The position numbers were made by a program, and so were the translations under genes. Shown in pieces: positions 1-6,524 of a stretch of DNA of 17,908 nucleotides. This DNA comes from Parcubacteria group bacterium (lineage in GTDB: Bacteria > Patescibacteriota > Minisyncoccia > Phycocordibacterales > GCA-002724975), in NCBI GenBank assembly GCA_002724975.1, contig PBQF01000072.1:1-17908 (forward strand). Reading direction: 5' to 3'. Positions within the stretch are counted from its first letter, which is position 1; each line of letters begins with the position of its first letter. The notes below the pieces were generated by a model. It did not search any database, was not told where the DNA came from, and saw only the letters and a list, made by a program, of their open reading frames with translations.

Positions 1-2
1 CA

Positions 3-218
3 ATTGAAAAAGAAGAACTACGAGAGATTAGATTTATCTCAGATGAATTAGCAAAAAAAGTTGGTGTTATCCAAGGTCATATCTTTGTTTATGCAGACCG
101 TGTAGCTTTTATATCATCTGATTCTGACCAGAACTCTGTAATTATTGAAAACCAGGCTTTAGCAAATGTTCAAAGAGCTCTTTTTGAAGTTGCTTGGGAG
201 TCGGTGAAAAATGATTAA
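3..218 (+). CDS. C-terminal fragment of a probable TrmB-family transcriptional regulator
   Basis: An open frame enters from the left edge and ends at TAA 216-218, giving the last 71 residues of a protein. The visible part is a hydrophobic beta-rich segment (HIFVYADRVAFISSDSD, then SVIIENQALA) followed by an amphipathic helix, RALFEVAWESVK. This pattern, a short strand pair reporting on 'use of the protein' followed by LFxxAW, is what I associate with the C-terminal effector part of TrmB-like sugar-sensing regulators that are numerous in CPR genomes. The DNA-binding winged helix would lie outside the window, so the family call rests on the tail alone. No terminator is evident in the 31 bp before the convergent tmRNA gene. 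It could be another regulator with a similar C-terminal fold. Confidence 0.5.
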   Translation: MEKEELREIRFISDELAKKVGVIQGHIFVYADRVAFISSDSDQNSVIIENQALANVQRALFEVAWESVKND

Positions 219-249
219 GAATTAAGCTACGTAAACTAAACGAATAAAT

Positions 250-618
250 TGGAAGTGTGCGGAATCGAACCGCAGTCCATTGAAGTTCCTTAAACTGATC
301 TACAAAGTCTAGTCTACTTTATTTGTTCAAAAGAATTAGTATAAGTAGACAAAACCTAATTCCCTCTATCCACCTTTGTCTCGAATGCAATCGGCGGAGA
401 TCTTACATTCCATTCTGGTGATATAACACCTCAATCCAGCTACCAGAATTCACTAGAAGAGACGCCAACTTAAGCTAGAGCGAAAGCTGGAGCCAAGGAG
501 AAACTCCCTAGCTTAGATTTTAAGTTTGCACTTAAAATTTTTCTGCTTTTTTAAGAGTTACAGAAACTCTACTTTGCACATTTTAAAGAGTATTTCATTG
601 TCAAAGCCGATCACCCCC
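250..618 (-). ncRNA. ssrA: tmRNA (transfer-messenger RNA)
   Basis: tmRNA rescues ribosomes stalled on broken mRNAs by acting first as an alanyl-tRNA and then as a short template for a degradation tag. On the minus strand the 5' end reads GGGGGTGATCGGCTTTGACA and the 3' end contains the T-arm TGCGG-TTCGATT-CCGCA followed by CACTTCC and discriminator A250. The 7-bp acceptor stem pairs GGGGGTG (618-612) with CACTTCC (257-251), using two G-U wobbles. CCA is not encoded, so it must be added after transcription. The length is 369 nt, within the usual range. A tag reading frame lies at 529-470. It sits directly downstream of smpB on the same strand, and its protein partner is therefore probably co-transcribed. 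No clear Rho-independent terminator is visible after position 250. Confidence 0.95.
470..529 (-). other. tmRNA tag-peptide reading frame
   Basis: Starting from a GCA resume codon (529-527), the minus strand encodes ANLKSKLGSFSLAPAFALA followed by TAA (472-470). The tag begins with Ala and ends in a small hydrophobic ALA, as expected for a proteolysis tag, and is preceded by an A-rich stretch. At 19 residues it is longer than the common 10-15, and the end is ALA rather than the classical LAA. The frame was chosen because it is the one starting with an Ala codon and closing with a protease-type C terminus; the other two frames stop within a few codons. Confidence 0.85.
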
Positions 619-654
619 TTGCTGAATTTAATCAAAGATTAAATTCAGCAAGGG
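616..654 (-). repeat. Perfect 18-bp inverted repeat (hairpin) between smpB and tmRNA
   Basis: Positions 616-633 and 637-654 are exact inverted complements around an AAA loop (TTT on the minus strand). The hairpin begins 2 nt after the smpB stop codon. On the minus strand it ends with the first three G of mature tmRNA. No U-tract follows on the tmRNA strand (the next bases are GGTGATCGG), so it is not a standard intrinsic terminator for smpB. A processing or folding role in the smpB-ssrA precursor is more likely. Confidence 0.85.
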
Positions 655-656
655 AC

Positions 657-1109
657 TTACCGGATTCTATGTTTTGCTTCGCGCTCTACATCTCTTTTTG
701 TATCCTTCTTTTTAATAGATTCTCTTTTGTCGTATTTTTTCTTTCCGCGAGCAATCCCTATCTCCAGTTTTAAATTCCTGCCAGCATTGTACACTGAAAT
801 AGGCACTATTGTCAAGCCTTTTTTACTTTCAATTCCACCAATACGAGCTATCTCTTTTTTGCTTAATAACAATTTCCTTGGTCTTTCAGGGTCATAATCC
901 TTTGGAGTGTTGTTTGGTTGGTATGGCGGAATATTTACTCCGACTAAATAAGCTTCATTCCCCCGAACTACAACCCTGCCACCTTCGAGTGAGCCTTTGT
1001 TTTGCCTAATACTCTTTACTTCAAGCCCAAAAAGCTCCAATCCAGCTTGGAGTTTTTCTTCTATTTCATAATCAAAACTGGCCTTTTTATTTTTTAAGTA
1101 AGTTGCCAT
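657..1109 (-). CDS. smpB: SsrA-binding protein SmpB
   Basis: SmpB binds the tRNA-like domain of tmRNA, delivers it to stalled ribosomes and mimics the missing codon-anticodon helix. The 150-residue product has the expected order: N-terminal KNKKASFDYEIEEK, the oligonucleotide-binding barrel with GLELFGLEVKSIRQNKGSLEGG, then LLLSKKEI and LTIVPISVYNAGRNLKLEIGIARGKKKYDKRE, and a basic C-terminal tail (KRDVEREAKHRIR) that enters the mRNA channel. An in-frame TTG at 1139 would extend the protein by 10 residues. I prefer ATG at 1109 because family members start close to the KNKK motif and a strong -10-like box ends 7 nt upstream. The gene diverges from ftsH and is followed 38 nt later by tmRNA, its RNA partner. 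Confidence 0.96.
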   Translation of the reverse strand: MATYLKNKKASFDYEIEEKLQAGLELFGLEVKSIRQNKGSLEGGRVVVRGNEAYLVGVNIPPYQPNNTPKDYDPERPRKLLLSKKEIARIGGIESKKGLTIVPISVYNAGRNLKLEIGIARGKKKYDKRESIKKKDTKRDVEREAKHRIR

Positions 1110-1116
1110 TGCTTTG

Positions 1117-1125
1117 ATACTATCA
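1117..1125 (-). promoter_or_regulatory. Extended -10 promoter for smpB, probably leaderless
   Basis: The minus strand reads TGA-TAGTAT, an extended -10 (TGN plus a TANNAT hexamer), ending 7 nt before the smpB ATG at 1109. Transcription would then start at or next to the A of the start codon. No Shine-Dalgarno sequence is present. The same TGATAGTAT with the same 7-nt spacing occurs before recG. Confidence 0.55.
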
Positions 1126-1152
1126 GATTGAAGCTTCAAAAATAAGGGCTTT

Positions 1153-1161
1153 TGTGATAAT
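1153..1161 (+). promoter_or_regulatory. Extended -10 promoter for ftsH
   Basis: TGT-GATAAT is an extended -10 element ending 11 nt before the ftsH ATG, which would leave a 5' leader of only about 4-5 nt. No ribosome binding site is visible. It lies in the 63-bp gap shared with the divergent smpB promoter. Confidence 0.5.
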
Positions 1162-1172
1162 CTCTATCCGTT

Positions 1173-3098
1173 ATGGGCGGAAAGGGGAGTAAAGACACAA
1201 CTCCAAAAAATTCAAAAAAACCCCAGCTGAAAATACCAAAAGGCGGTGGTTTTTGGATGAATCTATTAAGTACTCTTATAATCTTTTTAATAGTTTTATC
1301 CGTCTATTCTTTCTTTTTTAACGGAGAAGAAAAGCCAGAGGAAATAGCTATTTCTCAGCTAGCCCAAGATGTTTCAAAAGGATTAGTTAATGAGATTACA
1401 GTCAAAGGAGATAGTGTTGAAATTCTTTATGTAGACGAATCGGAAAAAGAGACCAAAAAAGAAGTAAGTACACCAATAACAGATACTCTTACGAATTATG
1501 GTGTTGAGCTTAGTGCTTTGGAAAGCGTAGAAATAAAAATAGATAATCCAAGTGGTTTTGGTTTCTATTTATTAAATATTCTTCCATTTCTTATTCCTGT
1601 TTTTTTCATTCTCTTTTTCATTTGGTATTTATCTCGACAAGTTAAAGGAGCAGGTATGCAGGCGTTCACTTTTGGGCAGTCAAAAGCACGTTTTATTGAC
1701 CCGAAAGACAAAAGTCAGAGAATTACATTTCGAAATGTTGCCGGGGCAAGAGAAGCCAAAGAAGAATTGTTTGAAATTGTTGAGTTTTTGAAAAATCCCA
1801 AAAAGTTTTTAGATATTGGAGCGAGAATTCCAAAGGGAGTTATTTTAATGGGTGCACCCGGAACGGGAAAAACACTTTTGGCTCGTGCCGTTGCCGGAGA
1901 AGCAGGAGTACCATTCTTTACAATTTCTGGTTCGGAGTTTGTTGAAATGTTTGTTGGTGTCGGAGCAAGTCGAGTTAGGGATTTATTTAAGATGGCAAAG
2001 AAAGGAGCACCAGCCATTATCTTTATTGATGAGATTGATGCGGTTGGACGAGTTAGGGGTACGGGCGTCGGTGGAGGGAATGATGAAAGAGAGCAAACCT
2101 TAAACCAGATTTTGGTTGAAATGGATGGCTTTGAACCAAACGAGAAGGTTATTATTATGGCTGCCACAAACAGACCTGATGTCCTTGATCCAGCTTTGTT
2201 AAGGCCTGGGAGGTTTGACAGAAGAGTTAGAATCGATCTTCCCGACAGAGAAGAAAGGGAGGGAATCCTTAGTATTCACGCTGAAAAGAAACCACTAGCA
2301 GAGGACGTCAATTTACGGGTTATTGCCGAGAGAACCCCTGGACTTTCCGGAGCCGATTTACAATCAATTATGAATGAGGCTGCAATTTTAACAGCCAGAG
2401 AAGGTCGTAAAAAGGTTTCTCAATTTGATTTAGTTCGTTCAATTGAAAAGGTAATAATTGGTCCAGAAAGAAAAAGCCATATTCTTTCAGAAGATGAAAA
2501 GAAAATCACTGCCTACCATGAAGCGGGACACGCTCTGGTTGCATCTATTTTGGAAAACGCAGACCCTGTTCATAAGATTTCTATTATTTCCCGTGGGCAT
2601 GCTGCGGGGTACACAATGAACCTACCTGTTGAGGAGAAGAAGCTTCGTTCGAAGAAAGATTTTCTTGATAATGTTGCCGTAATGCTTGGAGGTTATGTAA
2701 CGGAGCAAATGATTTTTGACGATTTAACCACAGGACCTTCTAATGACTTGAAAGTTTCAACTGCAATTGTTCGCGATATGGTTACTCGTTATGGAATGAG
2801 TGATAAGGTTGGCCCAATTGCCATTCTGTCTGACGACCCTGATGTTTATGGTAGAACAGTTCATGGAGATAATTCTGTAAATGTAGCTAATATGGTCGCT
2901 GAAGAAGTTCACAGAATAATGAAAGAGGCAGAATCACGGGCCAGAGAGGCAGTTAAGAGTCACAAAAAACTTCTTGAAGTTATTGTTAATGCATTGATAG
3001 AAAAAGAAACTTTGGAAAGAGATGAATTTGAACAAATCCTCCTAGCAAATGGGGTGACTCTAAAAAAGGACCCGAGATTTGATAAGGATTCTAAATAA
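1173..3098 (+). CDS. ftsH: ATP-dependent zinc metalloprotease FtsH
   Basis: FtsH is a membrane-anchored hexameric AAA+ protease that extracts and degrades damaged membrane proteins and short-lived regulators. The 641-residue product has a cytoplasmic N terminus, a membrane helix at about 28-49, an extracytoplasmic domain to about 127, and a second helix at about 128-154. The AAA module shows Walker A GAPGTGKT (227-234), pore motif FVGVG (260-264), Walker B IIFIDEID (282-289) and the second region of homology ATNRPDVLDPALLRPGRFDR (331-350). The M41 peptidase carries HEAGH (449-453) and the third zinc ligand in GPSNDL (Asp525). All catalytic residues are intact and length is normal for the family. 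It diverges from smpB and its last 8 bp overlap the convergent 3091-3474 gene. A charged, lysine-rich N-terminal extension precedes the first helix. Confidence 0.98.
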   Translation: MGGKGSKDTTPKNSKKPQLKIPKGGGFWMNLLSTLIIFLIVLSVYSFFFNGEEKPEEIAISQLAQDVSKGLVNEITVKGDSVEILYVDESEKETKKEVSTPITDTLTNYGVELSALESVEIKIDNPSGFGFYLLNILPFLIPVFFILFFIWYLSRQVKGAGMQAFTFGQSKARFIDPKDKSQRITFRNVAGAREAKEELFEIVEFLKNPKKFLDIGARIPKGVILMGAPGTGKTLLARAVAGEAGVPFFTISGSEFVEMFVGVGASRVRDLFKMAKKGAPAIIFIDEIDAVGRVRGTGVGGGNDEREQTLNQILVEMDGFEPNEKVIIMAATNRPDVLDPALLRPGRFDRRVRIDLPDREEREGILSIHAEKKPLAEDVNLRVIAERTPGLSGADLQSIMNEAAILTAREGRKKVSQFDLVRSIEKVIIGPERKSHILSEDEKKITAYHEAGHALVASILENADPVHKISIISRGHAAGYTMNLPVEEKKLRSKKDFLDNVAVMLGGYVTEQMIFDDLTTGPSNDLKVSTAIVRDMVTRYGMSDKVGPIAILSDDPDVYGRTVHGDNSVNVANMVAEEVHRIMKEAESRAREAVKSHKKLLEVIVNALIEKETLERDEFEQILLANGVTLKKDPRFDKDSK

Positions 3099-3105
3099 AG
3101 AATCC
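3086..3105. repeat. Short hairpin at the convergent gene ends
   Basis: GGATTCT (3086-3092) and AGAATCC (3099-3105) form a 7-bp stem around a 6-nt loop. It covers both stop codons of the converging ftsH and membrane-protein genes. No T-tract follows on either strand, so it is at best a weak terminator or a transcript-end stabiliser. Confidence 0.35.
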
Positions 3106-3474
3106 GATATAAGTGAAATAAAGGCCCAAAATAAGGTTTATTACTCCTATCGCCGTAAGTAGGTTTGGTTTACTTATCTTGTCCATTAATTTTCTGTAAT
3201 TTTTTTCATCAAGCCAAACAACTAACACTCCTTTAATAAGAACTATCCAAGAAACAATAGTGATTACTGTTTTATATCCTTCCCCCCAAATATTATGAAT
3301 GTTAACTAGAACCAACCCAAAGATAAGTGTAAAGGGCCCCATAACAAATCTTAAGTCTTCATGTTTTGATAACTCATTGATTAACTCTTGTCGTTTTTTG
3401 TTTTTTAAAACCACAAGACTCACAATAAGCATATAGACTCCAAAAATTCTTGCTAGAAATATTGACGTTTCCAT
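3091..3474 (-). CDS. Small four-helix membrane protein, paralogue 2 (function unknown)
   Basis: I do not recognise a characterised family. The 127-residue product is predicted to span the membrane four times (about 4-24, 42-60, 67-88, 104-124), with short polar linkers, and ends in YIGFFI. It aligns end to end with the adjacent gene at 3490-3876: both start with SIFLA.FG.YML, share HNIW after the second helix (60-63 here), SW..L.KG in the third helix, and an I..LGLYF.YIGF-type fourth helix. The two genes are therefore a tandem duplication that has diverged. There are no cysteines and no evident catalytic residues; the invariant His-Asn-Ile-Trp is the only polar motif kept. Only 15 nt separate it from the upstream paralogue, so the pair is probably one transcript. 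Its stop overlaps the ftsH end by 8 bp. The start is ATG without a Shine-Dalgarno. Confidence 0.8.
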   Translation of the reverse strand: METSIFLARIFGVYMLIVSLVVLKNKKRQELINELSKHEDLRFVMGPFTLIFGLVLVNIHNIWGEGYKTVITIVSWIVLIKGVLVVWLDEKNYRKLMDKISKPNLLTAIGVINLILGLYFTYIGFFI

Positions 3475-3489
3475 TTTTAATTATTTAAC

Positions 3490-3876
3490 TTATAAAGCGA
3501 AGCCAATATAAGCCAGATAAATTCCTAGAACAATAGATAGAACTCCTATCCATAGGTAAGTCACAGGACCCACCCAACCAGTCAGGTTTTCAAACTGATC
3601 ATCTGAAAGGAAAATTCTAGAAATTCCTTTAAGAAGAATTAGCCATGACATAACTGTTATTAATATGACCCAACCTGGTCCTGACCATATGTTGTGGCTT
3701 ATAACCAAAAGAATTCCGACAATTGTTGTGATTATGCTGAGCATAAATCTGTATGTTTCGTCCTCGGTACTGTCAGAGACTATGCCAGTGAAGTTTTCTT
3801 TTCTTAGAACTAGGGCTACTCCCATGATAAGCATATAGAGACCGAAAGCCTTCGCTAAAAATATTGAGATATCCAT
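3490..3876 (-). CDS. Small four-helix membrane protein, paralogue 1 (function unknown)
   Basis: This 128-residue protein is the first gene of a tandem paralogous pair. Four hydrophobic segments are visible (about 4-24, 42-60, 68-88, 106-126), with the conserved HNIW at 61-64 and SWLILLKG at 77-84. The loop between helices one and two is acidic (SDSTEDE). No family name can be given from sequence alone; similar small integral membrane proteins are common in CPR genomes and remain uncharacterised. A promoter-like pair, TTGATA and GATAAT with an 18-nt spacer, lies directly upstream. The gene faces away from tRNA-Ile and is followed 15 nt later by its paralogue. An ATG start at 3876 is supported by the homologous N termini of the two proteins. 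Confidence 0.8.
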   Translation of the reverse strand: MDISIFLAKAFGLYMLIMGVALVLRKENFTGIVSDSTEDETYRFMLSIITTIVGILLVISHNIWSGPGWVILITVMSWLILLKGISRIFLSDDQFENLTGWVGPVTYLWIGVLSIVLGIYLAYIGFAL

Positions 3877-3885
3877 AACAAATTA

Positions 3886-3915
3886 ATTATCTTCTAATGT
3901 CTTTAATTCTATCAA
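3886..3915 (-). promoter_or_regulatory. Promoter of the membrane-protein pair
   Basis: On the minus strand TTGATA (3915-3910) is followed after 18 nt by GATAAT (3891-3886). The -10 hexamer ends 9 nt before the ATG at 3876, so the predicted leader is only about 2-3 nt. No Shine-Dalgarno is present. Confidence 0.5.
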
Positions 3916-4004
3916 ACAACTTGATAGGGCAGAAATAAGTGGGTAGTATTACTTCGTCGGATAAGTTTCTGATATGGGTATATAGCTGTTTTAGCTACTC
4001 AGGC

Positions 4005-4010
4005 TACAAT
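4005..4010 (+). promoter_or_regulatory. Possible -10 box for tRNA-Ile
   Basis: TACAAT ends 8 nt before the first base of the tRNA, the right place for a -10 element of a tRNA gene with almost no leader. No convincing -35 is seen at the usual distance. Confidence 0.35.
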
Positions 4011-4018
4011 AGATATAT

Positions 4019-4091
4019 GGGCATGTAGCTCAGTTGGTAGAGCGCCGAGCTTATACCTCGGTGGTCGCAGGTTCAAGTCCTGCCGTGCCCA
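4019..4091 (+). tRNA. tRNA-Ile, anticodon UAU
   Basis: The 73-nt cloverleaf folds completely: acceptor GGGCATG/CGTGCCC (one G-T wobble), D-arm GCTC/GAGC, anticodon stem CCGAG/CTCGG with loop CTTATAC, 5-nt variable loop, and T-arm GCAGG-TTCAAGT-CCTGC, then discriminator A. Loop position 33 is T and positions 34-36 read TAT, which decodes AUA (isoleucine). Most bacteria instead read AUA with a CAU tRNA carrying lysidine made by TilS, so this isoacceptor is unusual. CCA is not encoded. Confidence 0.93.
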
Positions 4092-4137
4092 CAAAACAAA
4101 GGCATTTTTATCTATTTGCAGGATGGTCGGGCTGAAC

Positions 4138-6294
4138 TTATTCAAAATGGATTTCGACCCTTTTTTCAATTTGGGCTTTGATTAGAGGGTATTTTTTTAG
4201 CTCAAAATCGCTCTCAATTATTCCCATTGCCTCCTCTCGAGCAGCTTCAACCATCTTAATATTCCTTATTGCTTCCATTCCCAAATCTGTAATACCCCAT
4301 TGTTTCTTACCAGCCAAATCTCCTGCGCCACGAAATTCTAAATCATACTCTGCCAATTTAAATCCATTCTTGGCTTTTTTCAGGGCGTTTAATCTATCCA
4401 TTGTTCTTTGAGCCTTGGTATCGCTAAAAATAAAAGCGTATGGCTGAAAGGTACTTCTAATAACCCGTCCGCGAAGCTGATGAAGCTGGGCCAAGCCGAA
4501 TCTCTCTGCACCTTCAATAATAATGCTTGTAGCGTTTGGGATATTTACTCCAACCTCGACAACTGATGTTGAAACTAAAATATCTATCTTGCCATCTTTC
4601 AGTTTTTTCATAGTTTCTTCTTTTTCTTTTGGTTTCATTTTTCCGTGCATCATTTCAATATTGTATTCGGGGAAAATCTTGCTCTTTAACCTTTTAGCTT
4701 CTTCTTTAACAGATTTTACACGCAGAGCCTGTTCTTTTTTCGGGTCTGGCTCATCAATTCTTGGGCAAATGACATAAACCTGATGCCCTTTTCTCAATTG
4801 TGCTCGAACTTCTTCGTAAGCTCTCTCTCTTTTGTCTGGTTTAACTACTTCTGTAATAACTGGCTTTCTACCTTTTGGCATTTCATCGAGCAGAGTTAAA
4901 TCTAAGTCTCCATAAATCGTCAGGGCGAGTGTTCGTGGAATTGGAGTAGCGGTCATTGATAAAAGATGTGGGAGAACTCCATCTTTTCTAACTAAAATTC
5001 TTCTTTGACCTGTCCCAAATCTGTGCTGTTCGTCAATAATTACATAAGCCAAGTTTTTAAATTTAACGGTTTTCTGAATTAAGGCATGTGTGCCAATAAG
5101 AATTGGTATCTCACCATTCTCTACCCACTTAAGAAGTTGACCTCTGGGAATGTTAGTCCAGTTTTCATTACTTACTTTTGATGGAAATTTCTTACATCCA
5201 CTTGACGTAATAAGCCCGATTTGAATTTTAATATCTTTAAAGTACTCTATAAAGTTCTCAAAAAGCTGATTGGCTAATATTTCAGTCGGTGCCATATAAG
5301 CTGTCTGTAAAGCCCCAAAATCCTTATTATCAGGTGGTGTAGTAATAACTGCATAAGAAGTGACTGCTGCGACATAAGTTTTTCCAGAACCAACATCTCC
5401 CTCTAAAAGGCGGGACATAGCGTAATTTTTTTCAAAATCACCTAATATTGTTTTAATAGCTTTCTTTTGAGAATTGGTTGATTCAAATGGAAACTTTTTA
5501 GCGAAGGAATCAATTTCTTTTCCAGTCTTTTCTATTTTAAATGAGGGTTTTTCTTGATAACTTTTCTTATCTTTTTGTTTCTGAATTTGAATCATAAAAA
5601 TTTCCTGAAAAGCAAATCTTTTTCTGGCTGAAAGTGCATCAGCTTTCTTTTGTGGTGTGTGAATCCAAACAAAAGCAGTTTTTAAAGTCGGTAGATTATA
5701 TTTTTTTAGTATTTTTTCAGGAATTGGGTCTTCAACTTCGTCCAAAATTCTTTGGCCAAACAATTTTTGGATTACATGATAGAACCACATTGAAGTAATA
5801 CCTCTTGATTCAGGATAAACCGGAAGAGAGACGGCGTCTTTATCTTTACTTTCTTCAAATAGTGGATTACCGGCACCTTTCGGAATTTCATTTATATTTT
5901 TTATGTCTGGATTTGAAATATATAACTTTTCTTTTCTTGAGCTTACTCTTCCTTCGATTTTTACCAGCGAACCTTCCTGATACATTTTGGCAATGTATGG
6001 TTGGTTAAACCAAACTATTTTTATTTTTCCCGAATGGTCTTCTAGAACACCCTCCGCCATTGGAATTTTCTTTCGATATGCTTTGGATGTTTTCAACTTC
6101 TTAATTTCTCCAAAAACTTCAGCCCTGTCTCCTTCCTTTAATGTAGAGATATTTTTTGTTTGGCTTTGTTCGCCGTATCTAGCGGGGAAGTGGTAAAGCA
6201 AATCTTCAATGGTTTTTATACCAAGTTTTTTTAGAGCATTTTTTTGAACAGGAGTTATTCTTAGGACTTCCTCAACCTTTGATTCAAGACTCAT
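4138..6294 (-). CDS. recG: ATP-dependent DNA helicase RecG
   Basis: RecG is a monomeric SF2 helicase that regresses stalled replication forks and remodels branched recombination intermediates. The 718-residue product has an N-terminal wedge/OB domain (about 50-140) and the two helicase lobes: motif I GDVGSGKT (299-306), motif II DEQHRFG (421-427), motif III SMTATPIPRT (446-455), motif V VSTSVVEVGVNIPNA and motif VI QLRGRVIRS. Motif VI normally reads QLRGRVGRG; the second glycine is isoleucine here, although the arginines are kept. The C-terminal RecG segment with LAEYDLEFRGAGDLAGKKQWG is intact. A TTG at 6315 would add seven residues, but it falls in the terminator T-run, so ATG 6294 with an extended -10 box 7 nt upstream is preferred. 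The gene is transcribed toward the convergent tRNA-Ile. Confidence 0.97.
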   Translation of the reverse strand: MSLESKVEEVLRITPVQKNALKKLGIKTIEDLLYHFPARYGEQSQTKNISTLKEGDRAEVFGEIKKLKTSKAYRKKIPMAEGVLEDHSGKIKIVWFNQPYIAKMYQEGSLVKIEGRVSSRKEKLYISNPDIKNINEIPKGAGNPLFEESKDKDAVSLPVYPESRGITSMWFYHVIQKLFGQRILDEVEDPIPEKILKKYNLPTLKTAFVWIHTPQKKADALSARKRFAFQEIFMIQIQKQKDKKSYQEKPSFKIEKTGKEIDSFAKKFPFESTNSQKKAIKTILGDFEKNYAMSRLLEGDVGSGKTYVAAVTSYAVITTPPDNKDFGALQTAYMAPTEILANQLFENFIEYFKDIKIQIGLITSSGCKKFPSKVSNENWTNIPRGQLLKWVENGEIPILIGTHALIQKTVKFKNLAYVIIDEQHRFGTGQRRILVRKDGVLPHLLSMTATPIPRTLALTIYGDLDLTLLDEMPKGRKPVITEVVKPDKRERAYEEVRAQLRKGHQVYVICPRIDEPDPKKEQALRVKSVKEEAKRLKSKIFPEYNIEMMHGKMKPKEKEETMKKLKDGKIDILVSTSVVEVGVNIPNATSIIIEGAERFGLAQLHQLRGRVIRSTFQPYAFIFSDTKAQRTMDRLNALKKAKNGFKLAEYDLEFRGAGDLAGKKQWGITDLGMEAIRNIKMVEAAREEAMGIIESDFELKKYPLIKAQIEKRVEIHFE

Positions 6295-6301
6295 AAGGAA
6301 A

Positions 6302-6310
6302 ATACTATCA
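6302..6310 (-). promoter_or_regulatory. Extended -10 promoter for recG, probably leaderless
   Basis: TGA-TAGTAT on the minus strand ends 7 nt before the recG ATG, identical in sequence and spacing to the smpB element. It begins only 4 nt after the T-run of the preceding terminator, so transcription of recG must start here or rely on readthrough. No Shine-Dalgarno is visible. Confidence 0.6.
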
Positions 6311-6313
6311 TAC

Positions 6314-6342
6314 AAAAAGAGGGCTTTTTAGAGCCCCCTTTT
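6314..6342 (-). terminator. Rho-independent terminator downstream of tRNA-Ser
   Basis: On the minus strand AAAA-GGGGGCT, a 6-nt loop, AGCCCTC and TTTTT form a 7-bp GC-rich stem (one G-U) extended by A-T pairs and followed by a U-tract. It ends transcription from comF/tRNA-Ser before recG. The flanking A and T runs are symmetrical, so it could also act on plus-strand transcripts. Confidence 0.85.
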
Positions 6343-6377
6343 GTCTTATTTTACTTGATCTTTCTTTTTCCAACTGG

Positions 6378-6466
6378 CGGAGGGAGAGGGATTCGAACCC
6401 TCGATGCGGTTTAACCCGCATAACGGATTAGCAATCCGTCCCATTCAGCCACTCTGGCACCCCTCC
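6378..6466 (-). tRNA. tRNA-Ser, anticodon GCU
   Basis: The minus strand folds into a class II tRNA: acceptor GGAGGGG/TCCCTCC (one G-T), anticodon stem ACGGA/TCCGT with loop TTGCTAA (anticodon GCT, reading AGC/AGU), a long variable arm with a TGCGG/CCGCA stem, T-arm GAGGG-TTCGAAT-CCCTC and discriminator G. CCA follows in the genome at 6377-6375, unlike the tRNA-Ile in this window. It lies between comF and a strong terminator on the same strand. Confidence 0.95.
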
Positions 6467-6524
6467 AAGTAGCTACAAATTAACATATTTGAAGTCTGCT
6501 ATAAAGTACTGGTCGTAGTATGTA

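Noticed and set aside
616..654. Intrinsic terminator for smpB
   Set aside because: The stem is long and perfect, but no U-tract follows on the minus strand; the hairpin runs straight into the tmRNA 5' end.
657..1139. Longer smpB start at TTG 1139
   Set aside because: TTG is a weak start and the extra ten residues precede the conserved N terminus; ATG 1109 has a promoter-like box at the spacing used by other genes here.
1715..2167. Minus-strand 150-codon frame in ftsH
   Set aside because: It is a mirror of the highly conserved AAA domain of FtsH.
4050..4056. Reading the tRNA as Met or Ile2 with a CAU anticodon
   Set aside because: The 7-nt loop between perfect 5-bp stems is CTTATAC; with T at position 33 the anticodon is TAT.
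4086..4112. Terminator after tRNA-Ile
   Set aside because: TGCC...GGCA followed by TTTTT gives only 4 bp with an 11-nt loop and uses bases of the tRNA acceptor stem.
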